NCBI RefSeq assembly: GCF_040834005.1 | Contig: NZ_CP162129.1 | Coordinates: 3,310,001 to 3,374,000 of the forward strand | DNA length: 64,000 nucleotides | Reading direction: 5' to 3' | Source of the DNA: Paenibacillus sp. PL2-23 | Lineage (GTDB): Bacteria > Bacillota > Bacilli > Paenibacillales > Paenibacillaceae | Shown: positions 1 to 9,487 of the stretch, one piece after another | Layout: every line of letters begins with the position of its first letter | How positions within the stretch are numbered: position 1 is the first letter of the stretch | Made by a program: the position numbers and the translations under genes | Notes under the pieces: generated by a model | Database searches by the model: none | The model's input: only the letters and a program-made list of their open reading frames with translations | Told to the model about the DNA's origin: nothing

Positions 1-868
1 CTTCCATATCGTGAAAATCCGCAAATGAGATTTTGGGCTCATTCAGACGCTCGGGCCGCAGGCAGGTGTCAAGATCCAGCAGCATCTCGTGCGCGGACGC
101 GTAACGCTCGCTTGGATTTTTGCGCATGGCCTTCAGAATAATATTCTCCACGCTTTGCGGAATATGAGGATTGACAAAACGCGGATCCTCGAACGTCTCC
201 TGCAGATGCTTCAGCGCAACGCTGATCGGGCTCTCCCCCAGGAATGGCAGCCTGCCCGTCAGCATCTGATACATAACAATGCCAAGGGAATACAGATCGG
301 ATTTCTCCCCTGTGTTAATGCCTTTGGCGTGCTCCGGCGAAAAATAATGAACAGAGCCTACAACGGAGCCCGTCTGTGTAATCGTGGAGGAAGTCACCGC
401 GCGGGCGATGCCGAAGTCCGTCACCTTCACGCGGCCATTATTGCCAATTAATATATTATGAGGCTTAATATCGCGATGTATGATGTGATTGCTATGGGCG
501 TGGTCCAGAGCGTCGCTGATTTGCACCGCGATGCGGACCGCCTCGTCCGCCTGAAGCGGCGCGCGTTCCTGTATCATTTCATTCAGATTATTGCCTTCGA
601 CATATTCCATCACAATGTAATGGGTATCATCCTCTTGGCCGACGTCATAGATGCTGACGACATTGGGATGGGAAAGCGCCGCGGCCGATTGAGCCTCTCT
701 GCGGAATCTGCGAATAAATTCCTCATCGTTCACGAACTGCTGGCGGAGCACCTTCACGGCAACCTTCCGGTTCAACAGGACGTCATGCGCCTTGTAGACA
801 AGCGCCATGCCGCCTCCGCCGATCCGCGACAGGATTTCGTAACGGCCGCTCAAATCATGTCCGATCAT
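1..868 (-). CDS. prkC: Ser/Thr protein kinase PrkC (N-terminal kinase domain, truncated by window edge)
   Basis: Hanks-type membrane kinase that phosphorylates Ser/Thr on many targets and, in Bacillus, senses muropeptides through C-terminal PASTA domains. Only the cytosolic kinase part is in the window. Translating the minus strand from ATG at 868 gives GGGGMALVYKAHD (glycine loop), VAVKVLR (catalytic Lys), IIHRDIKPHNIL (catalytic loop), VTDFGIAR (DFG) and a GSVHYFSPEHAKG activation segment. The transmembrane and PASTA parts lie beyond position 1. A GGGAGGAGG ribosome site precedes the ATG. The gene starts inside the end of stp, overlapping it by 14 bp, so kinase and phosphatase are translationally coupled as in B. 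subtilis prpC-prkC. Identity is firm; completeness cannot be judged. Confidence 0.95.
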   Translation of the reverse strand, partial: MIGHDLSGRYEILSRIGGGGMALVYKAHDVLLNRKVAVKVLRQQFVNDEEFIRRFRREAQSAAALSHPNVVSIYDVGQEDDTHYIVMEYVEGNNLNEMIQERAPLQADEAVRIAVQISDALDHAHSNHIIHRDIKPHNILIGNNGRVKVTDFGIARAVTSSTITQTGSVVGSVHYFSPEHAKGINTGEKSDLYSLGIVMYQMLTGRLPFLGESPISVALKHLQETFEDPRFVNPHIPQSVENIILKAMRKNPSERYASAHEMLLDLDTCLRPERLNEPKISFADFHDME

Positions 869-1637
869 TATGCCCCTCCTCCCGCTTCATGCCGGCCTGC
901 TCCTGCAGCAGAACAATCGTAATATTGTCGTCGCCGCCCGCTTCAAGCGCAAGCTGAATGAGGTGATCCGCCTTGCTCTCCAGCGTAGGATCGTCCTCAC
1001 CGGCGATAACGGCGTGCATCTCCTGCTCGCTGACCATATTCGTCAAGCCGTCGCTGCAGAGCATCAGAACATCCTCCGGCGACCAGGCCAGCGCCTGCAC
1101 GTCGATGTCCACGTTGGGGTCGGTACCTATCGCTCGGGTGAGCACGTTGCGCCTCGGGTGACGGGCCGCCTCCTCCTCCGTCAATTGTCCCGATCTTACA
1201 AGCTCGTTCACCAAGGAATGGTCCATCGTCAGCAGATCGATTGAGCGCTTGGACACCTTGTAGGCCCGGCTGTCGCCGACATGGCCGATAATGGCATTCC
1301 CCGCGCGAAGCAGCGCGGCGACGATCGTCGTCCCCATGTTGTGGTAGCGATCGTCGCCTGACGCCATGGCATATATTGTCTCGTTCGCCTCGCTGATTGC
1401 CTGACGGATCAGCATCTTGCCCTCTTGCTCCGTCAATTCCGGCTTCGCCGCATGCTTCTCCAGAGCGCCGCGGAACGCGTTCACCGCCATCTGGCTTGCG
1501 ACATCGCCGGCTTGATGCCCGCCCATGCCGTCCGCCACTATCGCCAGCGTCACGCCGTTCTGTAATTCCCCCACCCAGGACTGGTCCTCGTTGATTTGCC
1601 GGACTCGTCCGATATGACTGCGGTATGCCGTTAACAA
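855..1637 (-). CDS. stp: PP2C-type Ser/Thr protein phosphatase (Stp/PrpC)
   Basis: Metal-dependent PPM phosphatase that reverses PrkC phosphorylation. The 260 residues show the metal-binding motifs in order: NEDQS near residue 16, DGMGGH at 36-41, GDSRAYK near 120, CSDGLTN, and DNITIV near 237; the length is normal for the family. It follows rlmN and overlaps prkC. The start is a TTG: the only nearby ATG, at 1645, runs into a stop within five codons, while GAGGTG lies about nine bases before the TTG. The rlmN stop TGA lies inside this ribosome site, so translation is probably coupled. Confidence 0.95.
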   Translation of the reverse strand: MLTAYRSHIGRVRQINEDQSWVGELQNGVTLAIVADGMGGHQAGDVASQMAVNAFRGALEKHAAKPELTEQEGKMLIRQAISEANETIYAMASGDDRYHNMGTTIVAALLRAGNAIIGHVGDSRAYKVSKRSIDLLTMDHSLVNELVRSGQLTEEEAARHPRRNVLTRAIGTDPNVDIDVQALAWSPEDVLMLCSDGLTNMVSEQEMHAVIAGEDDPTLESKADHLIQLALEAGGDDNITIVLLQEQAGMKREEGHNDRT

Positions 1638-1644
1638 ATTCTCA

Positions 1645-2691
1645 TCACCTCGACTGAGACTCCATATGTTTGGCTCTTAATTGTCCGCAGGCAGCGGCAA
1701 TGTCATGGCCCTGCTCCCTGCGGATCGTCACGTTAATCTTATTACGCTCCAGCACCCGCTGGAATTCGAATATATCCTCACGCGGCGTACGGACATAATT
1801 GCGCTCCGGCACATGATTGACGGGAATAAGGTTCACGTGGCACAGCATGTCCTTCAGCACGCCCGCAAGCTCCTCGGCATGCTCCGCTTGATCGTTCACG
1901 CCGCCGATGAGGGCATATTCGAACGTAATTCTTCTTCCCGTTTTGGCGATGTAGTAACGGCAAGCCTCAATCACGTCCTCGAACGGGAAGCGCCGATTCA
2001 CGGGCATCAGCTTGGAGCGCAGCTTGTCGTTCGGCGCATGGATCGAAATGGCCAGATTGATCTGGGTGTTCTCGTCCGCGAATTTGTACATGCTGGGCAC
2101 AATGCCGCTCGTCGACACCGTAATATGGCGCTGGCCGATATTCAAGCCCTTCTCGTGGATCATGTTGCGCAGGAACACCATCGTCGGCTCGTAGTTCTCG
2201 AACGGCTCGCCGGAGCCCATAATGACGATGCTGGATACCCGCTCGCCCGTCGCGTCCAGCATCTGCTGGGCCGTTACGACCTGCGCCACGATTTCGCCGG
2301 CGGTCAGATTCCGCTTGAGTCCTCCCAGAGTCGACGCGCAGAAGGTACACCCGATCCGGCAGCCAACCTGCGTCGTGACACAGATGCTGTTGCCGTAATT
2401 GTGGCGCATAATAACCGTCTCAATGGCATGATTGTCGTGCAGGCCGAACAGAAACTTGACTGTTCCGTCCTTGGATTCGAACTTCGTAATTTCAGTGAGG
2501 GTCACGAACTGGAACTGGTCGTCCAGCTTCTGGCGCAGCGACTTGGACAGATTCGACATGTCCTCGAAGCTCTTCACCCGCTTCACGTATAACCAGTCGA
2601 ACAGCTGATCCGCTCGGAACGCCGGCTCCCCGTTCTCCTTCATCCAATCCCGGAGAGCGTCCAGCGTATAATCATAAATAAAAGGTTTCAT
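1645..2691 (-). CDS. rlmN: Dual-specificity 23S rRNA/tRNA adenine-C2 methyltransferase RlmN
   Basis: Radical-SAM enzyme that methylates C2 of A2503 in 23S rRNA and A37 of some tRNAs. The start MKPFIYDY at 2691 gives 348 residues, the usual length; the frame stays open further upstream to 2784, but that extension does not look like RlmN. The [4Fe-4S] cluster cysteines are in CRIGCTFC (about residues 111, 115 and 118), followed by the SAM-binding GSGEPFENY stretch. The C-terminal Cys in AAACGQL (near 335) is the methyl-carrier residue of the family. It sits between rsmB and stp in the conserved order. A short AGGTG precedes the start. Confidence 0.96.
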   Translation of the reverse strand: MKPFIYDYTLDALRDWMKENGEPAFRADQLFDWLYVKRVKSFEDMSNLSKSLRQKLDDQFQFVTLTEITKFESKDGTVKFLFGLHDNHAIETVIMRHNYGNSICVTTQVGCRIGCTFCASTLGGLKRNLTAGEIVAQVVTAQQMLDATGERVSSIVIMGSGEPFENYEPTMVFLRNMIHEKGLNIGQRHITVSTSGIVPSMYKFADENTQINLAISIHAPNDKLRSKLMPVNRRFPFEDVIEACRYYIAKTGRRITFEYALIGGVNDQAEHAEELAGVLKDMLCHVNLIPVNHVPERNYVRTPREDIFEFQRVLERNKINVTIRREQGHDIAAACGQLRAKHMESQSR

Positions 2692-2728
2692 CTCATCACA
2701 CCTGTAGTTTATTGTAGGACAGCCTGCC

Positions 2729-2751
2729 CCCAGAATATGCCTAATTCTGGG
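2729..2751 (-). repeat. Hairpin between rsmB and rlmN
   Basis: Arms CCCAGAAT and ATTCTGGG separated by seven bases, in the 102 bp gap between rsmB and rlmN. On the minus strand it is not followed by a T run, so it is unlikely to be an intrinsic terminator. It may be an mRNA stability or processing element. The hairpin is seen in the sequence; the role is a guess. Confidence 0.45.
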
Positions 2752-2793
2752 CTGCTGTCGATTTATTTTACCACAAACGCCCATAACCAGCCA

Positions 2794-4242
2794 TCATGCC
2801 AGCCGTGGACGCCTCTTCATGCGGGCTATATAGAAGCCGTCACTCCCATAATGCTGCGGCAGCAGCTGCAGCTCGCCGGTGAAATCGGGGCCGATCAGCC
2901 CATCCTGGCGCAGACGCTCCTTCACCGTGTCCGGCCACTCCGAGTCCAGCTCGAACTCCGGATGCGCGGCCAGGAATGCCGCGACTTGCCGTTCATTCTC
3001 TTCCTTCTCCATCGTGCACGTGCTGTATACGAGCGTCCCTCCTGGACGGACCAGGCCGCACACTTCGTTCAGCAGCCGCCTCTGAACGGCCGCGATCTCG
3101 AAGATGTCGCTCTCCGTCTTGTTCCATTTGATCTCGGGCTTGCGGCGAATGACGCCGAGGCCGGAGCAAGGAGCGTCCAGCAGCACCGCGTCCATAGAGC
3201 CCTCCGCGAACCGATTGGACAGCTCCGCGGCGTCGCCGATTATGGCCTCCACGTTGCGCAGCTTCAGCCGCTCCGTCTGGGCGGTAATCAGCTCGCGCTT
3301 ATGGGCGTGCAGATCGTTCGCCCACACCTTGCCCTTGCCCTCCATCAGCTCCGCCAGATGGGCGCTCTTGCCCCCTGGCGCGGCGCAGCAATCCAGCACC
3401 TTCATGCCGGGCGCAGGGGCAACGACCTCCGCGACGAGCATAGAGCTCTCGTCCTGCAGCGACCAGCGCCCCTGCCTGAATCCATCGGCATCCGCCATAT
3501 TGCCGCCTCCCGTGACGACAATTCCGAATGGCGCAAGCTGGGACGGCTTCGCTTCGATGCCGCTCTCTCTCAGCTCACGCAGCAGCTCGTCCCGAGTGCC
3601 GGCCAGCCGGTTCGCGCGGATGCTGGCGTGAGGCGGCTCATTGCCCGCTGCCAGCATCGCCTCCGTCGTCTCCAGCCCGTAAGCGTCCGCCCAGCGCTTC
3701 ACCAGCCACTCCGGGTAGGAGTGCCTGATCGCCAGCGTGGCGATTGGCGTTGCCGCCTGGATCCGGTCCAGCGTCAGCTCGCCGCGTGCGCGGTCCAGGC
3801 TGCGAAGCACGCCGTTCACCATTCCCGAGATGCCGGCATGGCCCCGCCGCTTGGCGATTGTGACCGCTTCATGAACGGCCGCATGAACGGGAATCCGATC
3901 CAGGAACAGCAGCTGATAAGCGCTCAGACGCAGCAGCTGGTGCACCCAAGGCTCCAGCTTGGAGAGGCCTTTGGCGACAAACTTGCCGAGCCAATAATCC
4001 AGCGTCGCCTGCCTGCCGATCGTGCCGTACACCAGCTCCGTCGCCAGGGCGGCGTCCGCCCGCGACATGCCGGAATCCTGCAGCGAGCGGTTAAGCTGTA
4101 TATTGCTGTACGCGCCGGACTTTGCGACCTTCACAAGTATATCCAGCGCCAGCTCTCTGGGTGTAGCCGACTTGCCGGATTGCCGGCTGCGGCCGGCGCC
4201 ACCGCCTGCCCCCCGAGGGCGCCTTCCCTCTGCTCCGCTCAT
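2794..4242 (-). CDS. rsmB: 16S rRNA (cytosine-967-C5)-methyltransferase RsmB
   Basis: SAM-dependent m5C methyltransferase acting on C967 of 16S rRNA. The 482 residues comprise a Gly/Arg-rich N-terminal tail of about 27 residues, a NusB-like RNA-binding domain (ELALDILVKV onward) and a Rossmann methyltransferase domain. Motifs seen: DCCAAPGGKSAHLAEL (SAM binding), DAPCSGLG and the catalytic YSTCTMEKEEN. It is slightly longer than typical because of the basic tail. Its ATG overlaps the fmt stop (ATGA), showing coupled translation. Confidence 0.95.
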   Translation of the reverse strand: MSGAEGRRPRGAGGGAGRSRQSGKSATPRELALDILVKVAKSGAYSNIQLNRSLQDSGMSRADAALATELVYGTIGRQATLDYWLGKFVAKGLSKLEPWVHQLLRLSAYQLLFLDRIPVHAAVHEAVTIAKRRGHAGISGMVNGVLRSLDRARGELTLDRIQAATPIATLAIRHSYPEWLVKRWADAYGLETTEAMLAAGNEPPHASIRANRLAGTRDELLRELRESGIEAKPSQLAPFGIVVTGGGNMADADGFRQGRWSLQDESSMLVAEVVAPAPGMKVLDCCAAPGGKSAHLAELMEGKGKVWANDLHAHKRELITAQTERLKLRNVEAIIGDAAELSNRFAEGSMDAVLLDAPCSGLGVIRRKPEIKWNKTESDIFEIAAVQRRLLNEVCGLVRPGGTLVYSTCTMEKEENERQVAAFLAAHPEFELDSEWPDTVKERLRQDGLIGPDFTGELQLLPQHYGSDGFYIARMKRRPRLA

Positions 4243-5195
4243 GGCTGCTCACCGCCGCCAAGCTTCGTCCCCGGCTCGATGCGAGCGCCGCGTATCCACT
4301 CCGATACCGGCATCACGCGTTTGCCAGCGGGCTGCACATCCTTCAGCACCAGCCTGCCGTCACCCGTCTGGACAACAATGCCGGACGCATCCGCGGACAG
4401 AATCGTTCCGGGCTCCTGCAAGGCTCCTCCTGCGCCACCGGCAGCGGGCGCCTCGCAAGCCCATACCTTGAATACCTCGCCTCCCAGCGAAGTGAAGGCT
4501 CCCGCCATGGGAGACAGGCCTCGCACCTGATTGAACAGCGCGCGCGCCGGCCGTCCCCAATCGATTCTCTCGTCATCGCGCGTCAGATTCGGCGCGTATG
4601 TCGCCTCCTCCTCCCGCTGCGGAACAGCCTGAGCCGTACCGTCGATAATGGAGGGCAGCGTCTCGCCCAGCAGCTTGGCTCCCGCCAAGCTGAGCTTCTC
4701 GAACATCGTGCCCGACGTATCCTCGTCGAGGATCGGCAGGGCCACCCTGCTGATCATGTCGCCGGTATCCAGGCCTTCCGCCATATACATAATCGTCACG
4801 CCCGTCTCGCTCTCGCCCTGCATAATGGAGCGCTGGATGGGCGCCCCGCCGCGATACTTGGGCAGGAGCGAGCCGTGCACATTGATACAGCCGAGACGCG
4901 GCAGCTCCAGTACAGCCCTGGGAAGAATCTGGCCGTATGCGGCCGTCACGATCAGGTCGGGCTTATATTCAGCGACAGCGGCCACGGCCTCTGGGCTTCT
5001 CATCCGTTCAGGCTGGAGAACGGGTATACCAAGCGATAACGCCGCTTCCTTGACAGGGGGCGGCGTCAACGTTTTTTTGCGGCCCTTCGGCCGATCCGGT
5101 TGTGAGACGGCCGCGACAACGCTGTAGCCGCTTGCTGCCAGCAAATGCAAGGAAGGGACGGCGAAATCCGGCGTCCCCATAAATACGATACGCAT
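4239..5195 (-). CDS. fmt: Methionyl-tRNA formyltransferase
   Basis: Transfers a formyl group from 10-formyl-THF to initiator Met-tRNA. Starting at MRIVFMGTPDFAVPSL (ATG 5195) gives 318 residues, normal for Fmt; the frame is open to 5237 but AAAGGCGG lies just before the chosen ATG. The family motif NVHGSLLPKYRGGAPIQR and the catalytic Asn/His/Asp set (N, H in INVHGS; D in EGLDTGDM) are present, followed by the C-terminal tRNA-binding domain. Adjacent def removes the same formyl group later, a classic pairing. Confidence 0.96.
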   Translation of the reverse strand: MRIVFMGTPDFAVPSLHLLAASGYSVVAAVSQPDRPKGRKKTLTPPPVKEAALSLGIPVLQPERMRSPEAVAAVAEYKPDLIVTAAYGQILPRAVLELPRLGCINVHGSLLPKYRGGAPIQRSIMQGESETGVTIMYMAEGLDTGDMISRVALPILDEDTSGTMFEKLSLAGAKLLGETLPSIIDGTAQAVPQREEEATYAPNLTRDDERIDWGRPARALFNQVRGLSPMAGAFTSLGGEVFKVWACEAPAAGGAGGALQEPGTILSADASGIVVQTGDGRLVLKDVQPAGKRVMPVSEWIRGARIEPGTKLGGGEQP

Positions 5196-5199
5196 GGCT

Positions 5200-5685
5200 C
5201 TAATCGCCGCCTTTTCTCTGTCTGTCCGACACATCATATACGCTCGCGGCCAAGTCCGTGAACAAGATGCCGTTCAGATGATCAATTTCGTGCTGGAAGG
5301 CCCGCGCAAAAAAACCGCTTGCCGTCACCGTAAATTTGTCTCCGTCGCTGTTCTGTCCTTCCACTACGATCCGCTCGGCGCGAAGCACCTCGCCGTTCAG
5401 ATTGGGAATGCTGAGGCAGCCCTCAGGCCCAAGCTGCTCTCCCTCCTGCTCCACAATAACGGGATTCACCATCTCCACCAGACCATTCTCGTCCCCGACG
5501 TCCACCACAATGACGCGCTTGGAGATGCCGATCTGCGGCGCCGCGAGACCGACGCCGTCCGCGTCGTACATGGTCTCTGCCATATCTCTCAGCAGCTTCT
5601 TCAAATTATCGTTAAACTTCGTAACCTCTTTGGCCACTTCCCGCAATACCGGGTCCGGGTCCTTGACAATCAAGCGAATACTCAT
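5200..5685 (-). CDS. def: Peptide deformylase
   Basis: Metalloenzyme that removes the N-formyl group from nascent proteins. The three signature motifs are clear: GVGLAAPQIG, EGCLSIP (metal-ligand Cys) and QHEIDHLNG (HEXDH metal site and catalytic Glu). The chosen start MSIRLIVKDPDP at 5685 gives 161 residues; GGGGAG precedes it, and an upstream in-frame ATG at 5697 is possible. Four bases separate its stop from fmt. Confidence 0.96.
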   Translation of the reverse strand: MSIRLIVKDPDPVLREVAKEVTKFNDNLKKLLRDMAETMYDADGVGLAAPQIGISKRVIVVDVGDENGLVEMVNPVIVEQEGEQLGPEGCLSIPNLNGEVLRAERIVVEGQNSDGDKFTVTASGFFARAFQHEIDHLNGILFTDLAASVYDVSDRQRKGGD

Positions 5686-5729
5686 GCTGCTCCCCATCCT
5701 TTAATCCAATCTATAGAGGTAGTTCCATC

Positions 5730-8219
5730 CTACAATATCATTTGCGGGTCCACATCCACGCTGAAGAGCACGCCTTTCTGCTGCGAGCCTTCCGTGAACG
5801 GCCGGAGCGCCTGCCGGACAAGCGCGGCCGCGTCGATGCTTCCCCGATATTTTATCACACATTGAAAACGGTAGCGATCTTTCATTCTTGAGATCGGCGA
5901 GGCGACGGGTCCCAGCACCTCCAGCGCACGCGCCAGTCCGGTGGACAACGGCGCCAGCACCCCTTGGTGCTGAGCCAGCTCCTTCAGTTCCATCGCGAAC
6001 TGCTCGCTGACGGAGGCCAGCAGAGGCAACCCCTCGTGGGACATCGTCACCAGAACAAGACGGCAATAAGGCGGATAACCCATCATCGACCGGTGGCGCA
6101 GCTCCTCCGCAGAGAACGATGCGTAATCATGACGCTGAGCTGTTGTGATCGCGTAATGCTCCGGAGAATACGTCTGGATGACCACCTCGCCCTCCAGCTC
6201 ATGCCGGCCGGCGCGTCCCGCCACCTGCGTCAGCAGCTGGAAGGTCTTCTCTGCCGCCCGGAAGTCGGGCAGATGCAGCGAGGTGTCCGCCGCGATGACC
6301 CCTACAAGGGTTACATAAGGAAAGTCCAGCCCCTTGGCAACCATCTGCGTCCCCAGCAGCACATCCGCCTCCCGATCGCCGAACCGCTTCAGCAGCCGCT
6401 CATGCGCATGCTTCTCGCCCGTCGTATCCACGTCCATGCGAATGACTCGCATGCCTGGGAACAGCTTCGCGAGCTCCTCCTCCACACGCTGGGTGCCGGT
6501 GCCGAAATACCGGATATGCTCGCTCCCGCAGGCAGGGCAGGATGCCGGAGCCCCCTCGGCGTGGCCGCAATAATGGCAGCGCAGCACACGCGACTTCTGG
6601 TGGAAGGTGAGCGAGATATCGCAATGCGGGCACGTCGCCGTATGGCCGCAGGAGCGGCACATCACGAACGTCGAATAGCCTCTGCGATTGAGCAGCAGGA
6701 CGGACTGCTCCCCGCGCTCCAGCCTCTCCAGCAGCGCCTCGTGCAGCCTTCGGCTGAACATGGAGCGATTGCCCGCGCGCAGCTCCTCCCGCATGTCGAC
6801 AACCTCGACCTCCGGCATGGGACGGCCGCCGACGCGGTGCGGCATCGGCAGCAGCGCGGAAGGCGCGCCTGGCGCCGCTTGCGCCGCCGAGCGGCTCGCG
6901 GCGGCGAAGGATTCCAGCGACGGCGTCGCAGAACCAAGCACAACCGCCGCGCCATGCTGCTTTGCCCGCCTGACTGCAACCTCGCGGGCATGATATTTGG
7001 GGCTTTCCTCCTGCTTGTAGGAGGATTCATGCTCCTCGTCGATAATAATGAGCCCAATTCGTTCGAATGGAGCAAAGATCGCCGAGCGGGCTCCAATGGC
7101 GACCTGGGCCTTCCCGCTGCGAATTTTGCGCCATTCGTCGAATCGCTCCCCGTTGGACAGCCGACTGTGCAGCACCGCAACGGCATTGCCGAATCGACCC
7201 TTGAACCGCTCCACCATCTGGGGGGTTAGGGATATTTCCGGAACGAGCACAATCGCCTGTCTGGCCTGATCCAGGCAATGCTGAATCGCTTGCAGATACA
7301 CCTCGGTTTTCCCGCTGCCCGTTACGCCGTGGAGCAGCATGGTCCGGCCCTGGCCGTCCTCCATCGCGTCGACGATCCGGCCGAACACCTCCTGCTGCCC
7401 CTCCGTCAGAGGCAGCGGCTTGGTCCGGGCAAATTGACGATCCTTGTAAGGATCGCGGCCCTTCTCCACCTCGCGAATAACGAGCAGTCCCTTCTCCGCC
7501 AAAGCCTTGACGCTTGCCGCAGATGCGCCGGACTGCTGCGCCAGCTCCTGCAGCGTCGTCGCTTCAGCGCGCTCATACATCAGCATAAGCGCAACGCGCT
7601 GCTTCGCGGCCCGCGTGGACACCTGCGCAAGCGCCTCCTCCAGCGGCAGCGCGGGCTCAGGGAGGAATACCGTCAGCACTTGACGGACGGACAGCCTGTC
7701 CTTAATGGAGGAGAGCTGCGCCAGCGCCCCGCTGCGAAGAGCGAGCTTAACCGTTCGGAGATGCTCCGGAAACCGCGCGATCAGCTTATCCAGCTTGACG
7801 AGGCCATCGCCGCTTCTCATCCAATCCACAAGCTCGGGGGGCAGCTCGTCCAGCGATTCTTCGTCGCCCAGCGCGATCTGGCGCTCCTCCTTGCCCTTCA
7901 GCGCGGCTGGAATCATGGCTTGCAGCGATTGCGTCCAGGAGCAGCAATATTTATCGCTCATCCACCTGGACAGCTCAATCATGTCCGGCAGCAGCGGCGG
8001 CACCGGGTCCAGAAGCTCAGCAACGGACTTCAGTCTGGTTCGATCGACGGAAGCCGAATCCGCGATTTCGATCACGAAGCCCTGCAGCACCCTTCCGCCG
8101 AATGGAACGCCAACCCGACTGCCGACCTCCAGCCAGCCCGCCATGCCCTCCGGCACCTCATAATCAAACGGCCGATCCGTCTGGCGGCTCGGCACGTCGA
8201 CAATGACTCTCGCGATCAT
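5730..8219 (-). CDS. priA: Primosomal replication-restart helicase PriA
   Basis: Superfamily 2 3'-5' helicase that reloads the replisome at stalled forks. The 829 residues show an N-terminal DNA-binding region, Walker A GVTGSGKTEVYL, DEEH box, and eight zinc-binding cysteines in two blocks (CRSCGHTATCPHC and CHYCGHAEGAPASCPAC), then helicase motifs V-VI (GTQMVAKGLDFP, QVAGRAGR). Length is typical for Firmicutes. Its ATG overlaps the coaBC stop by 4 bp. Confidence 0.97.
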   Translation of the reverse strand: MIARVIVDVPSRQTDRPFDYEVPEGMAGWLEVGSRVGVPFGGRVLQGFVIEIADSASVDRTRLKSVAELLDPVPPLLPDMIELSRWMSDKYCCSWTQSLQAMIPAALKGKEERQIALGDEESLDELPPELVDWMRSGDGLVKLDKLIARFPEHLRTVKLALRSGALAQLSSIKDRLSVRQVLTVFLPEPALPLEEALAQVSTRAAKQRVALMLMYERAEATTLQELAQQSGASAASVKALAEKGLLVIREVEKGRDPYKDRQFARTKPLPLTEGQQEVFGRIVDAMEDGQGRTMLLHGVTGSGKTEVYLQAIQHCLDQARQAIVLVPEISLTPQMVERFKGRFGNAVAVLHSRLSNGERFDEWRKIRSGKAQVAIGARSAIFAPFERIGLIIIDEEHESSYKQEESPKYHAREVAVRRAKQHGAAVVLGSATPSLESFAAASRSAAQAAPGAPSALLPMPHRVGGRPMPEVEVVDMREELRAGNRSMFSRRLHEALLERLERGEQSVLLLNRRGYSTFVMCRSCGHTATCPHCDISLTFHQKSRVLRCHYCGHAEGAPASCPACGSEHIRYFGTGTQRVEEELAKLFPGMRVIRMDVDTTGEKHAHERLLKRFGDREADVLLGTQMVAKGLDFPYVTLVGVIAADTSLHLPDFRAAEKTFQLLTQVAGRAGRHELEGEVVIQTYSPEHYAITTAQRHDYASFSAEELRHRSMMGYPPYCRLVLVTMSHEGLPLLASVSEQFAMELKELAQHQGVLAPLSTGLARALEVLGPVASPISRMKDRYRFQCVIKYRGSIDAAALVRQALRPFTEGSQQKGVLFSVDVDPQMIL

Positions 8220-9430
8220 GAACGGTCCCCTCCGCGCTGGAACAGGCGATCCGCAATCAATGCCATTAGTCGGCTCGCGACCTCCCGCTTGGACAGCAGC
8301 GGGAACGACGCCTCAAGACCCTCTGGCCCGTATACATCGACGGCGTTTGTGTCGCCGTTGAAGCCAACGCCTTCCTTGCTGACGTCGTTGGCGACAATCA
8401 GATCACAATTTTTGCGCTTCAGCTTGTCCATCGCGTAGTGAGCCACCTGCTCCGTCTCCGCAGCAAAGCCGACGAGCAGCTGATGCTCCTTCCGCTCACC
8501 CAGCGTCGCCAGAATATCCGTCGTGCGCTCCAGCTCAAGGACAAGCTTTTCTCCGCTTTTTTTGACCTTCTGCTTATGTACGATAGCCGGCCTGTAATCC
8601 GCGACCGCCGCCGCCTTGATGACGACATCGGTCCCAGGAAACGCTTCGACAACAGCCTCCAGCATGTCAGCGGCGGAAGCAACGCGAACCACCTGGACGC
8701 CTGCGGGCGGCGTCTCCGTAGAACGGCCCGCCACGAGCGTAACGTCTGCGCCCATACGCTGCGCCGCCTCCGCAATGGCGAAGCCCATCTTGCCGGAGGA
8801 GTCGTTCGTCAAATATCGGACAGGATCCAGCCGCTCCATCGTTCCGCCTGCTGTCACCAGAACGCGCTTCCCCCGCAGACGGCCGCTGCCGGCGAACCAT
8901 GTCTCGATGGAGCGGACGATGTCCTCGGGCTCCGCGAGCCTGCCCTTTGCTACATAGCCGCATGCCAGCTGCCCCGTTCCAGGCTCTACGAACATGGCTC
9001 CGCGCGCCGCAAGCTTCTCTATATTGGAGACGACCGCGGGATGCTCATACATATGGACATTCATGGCCGGGGCTATAAGGATAGGGCAGGTTGCAGCCAG
9101 CAGCGTTGTGCTGAGCATATCGTCAGCCAGACCGTTCGCCAGCTTGGCGATACTGTTGGCTGTCGCGGGAGCCACAACGATCAGATCCGCATGATCCGCT
9201 TGATGGATATGGGTCACAACGGCAGGATCACGCTCGTCGAAGGTATCGATGAGCACGGGATTGCGAGACAGCGTCTGCAGTGTAAGCGGGGTAATGAATT
9301 GCGCCGCGGATGCCGTCATCATGACATGGACGTCAGCCCCCGCTTGCGTCAGCTTGCTGCACAAGGCGGCTCCCTTATAAGCGGCGATGCCGCCGGTTAT
9401 GCCTAATATCATTCTTTTGCCAGCGATCAT
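8216..9430 (-). CDS. coaBC: Bifunctional phosphopantothenoylcysteine decarboxylase / phosphopantothenate-cysteine ligase
   Basis: Catalyses two successive steps of coenzyme A synthesis. N-terminal flavoprotein CoaC domain (about residues 5-180) with GITGGIAAYKG and the substrate-clamp PAMNVHMYEHP; C-terminal CoaB ligase domain (about 190-404) with VLVTAGGTMERLDPVRY, NDSSGKMG and KLKRKNCDLIVAND. 404 residues is normal. AGGAG lies ten bases before ATG 9430; an internal ATG at 9412 is also possible. It follows the DinB gene and leads into priA. Confidence 0.96.
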   Translation of the reverse strand: MIAGKRMILGITGGIAAYKGAALCSKLTQAGADVHVMMTASAAQFITPLTLQTLSRNPVLIDTFDERDPAVVTHIHQADHADLIVVAPATANSIAKLANGLADDMLSTTLLAATCPILIAPAMNVHMYEHPAVVSNIEKLAARGAMFVEPGTGQLACGYVAKGRLAEPEDIVRSIETWFAGSGRLRGKRVLVTAGGTMERLDPVRYLTNDSSGKMGFAIAEAAQRMGADVTLVAGRSTETPPAGVQVVRVASAADMLEAVVEAFPGTDVVIKAAAVADYRPAIVHKQKVKKSGEKLVLELERTTDILATLGERKEHQLLVGFAAETEQVAHYAMDKLKRKNCDLIVANDVSKEGVGFNGDTNAVDVYGPEGLEASFPLLSKREVASRLMALIADRLFQRGGDRS

Positions 9431-9487
9431 GATGCCACAGCTCCTATCCCTTAGACGCTTGCTCCGAACAGCGTGTCCGGCAAGCGG

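Noticed and set aside
2737-4530. 597-codon plus-strand open frame opposite rsmB and fmt
   Set aside because: Antisense frame created by high GC third positions; the minus strand carries well-supported genes.
7278-8438. 386-codon plus-strand open frame opposite priA and coaBC
   Set aside because: Antisense of two clearly conserved enzymes; translated sequence has no recognisable domain.
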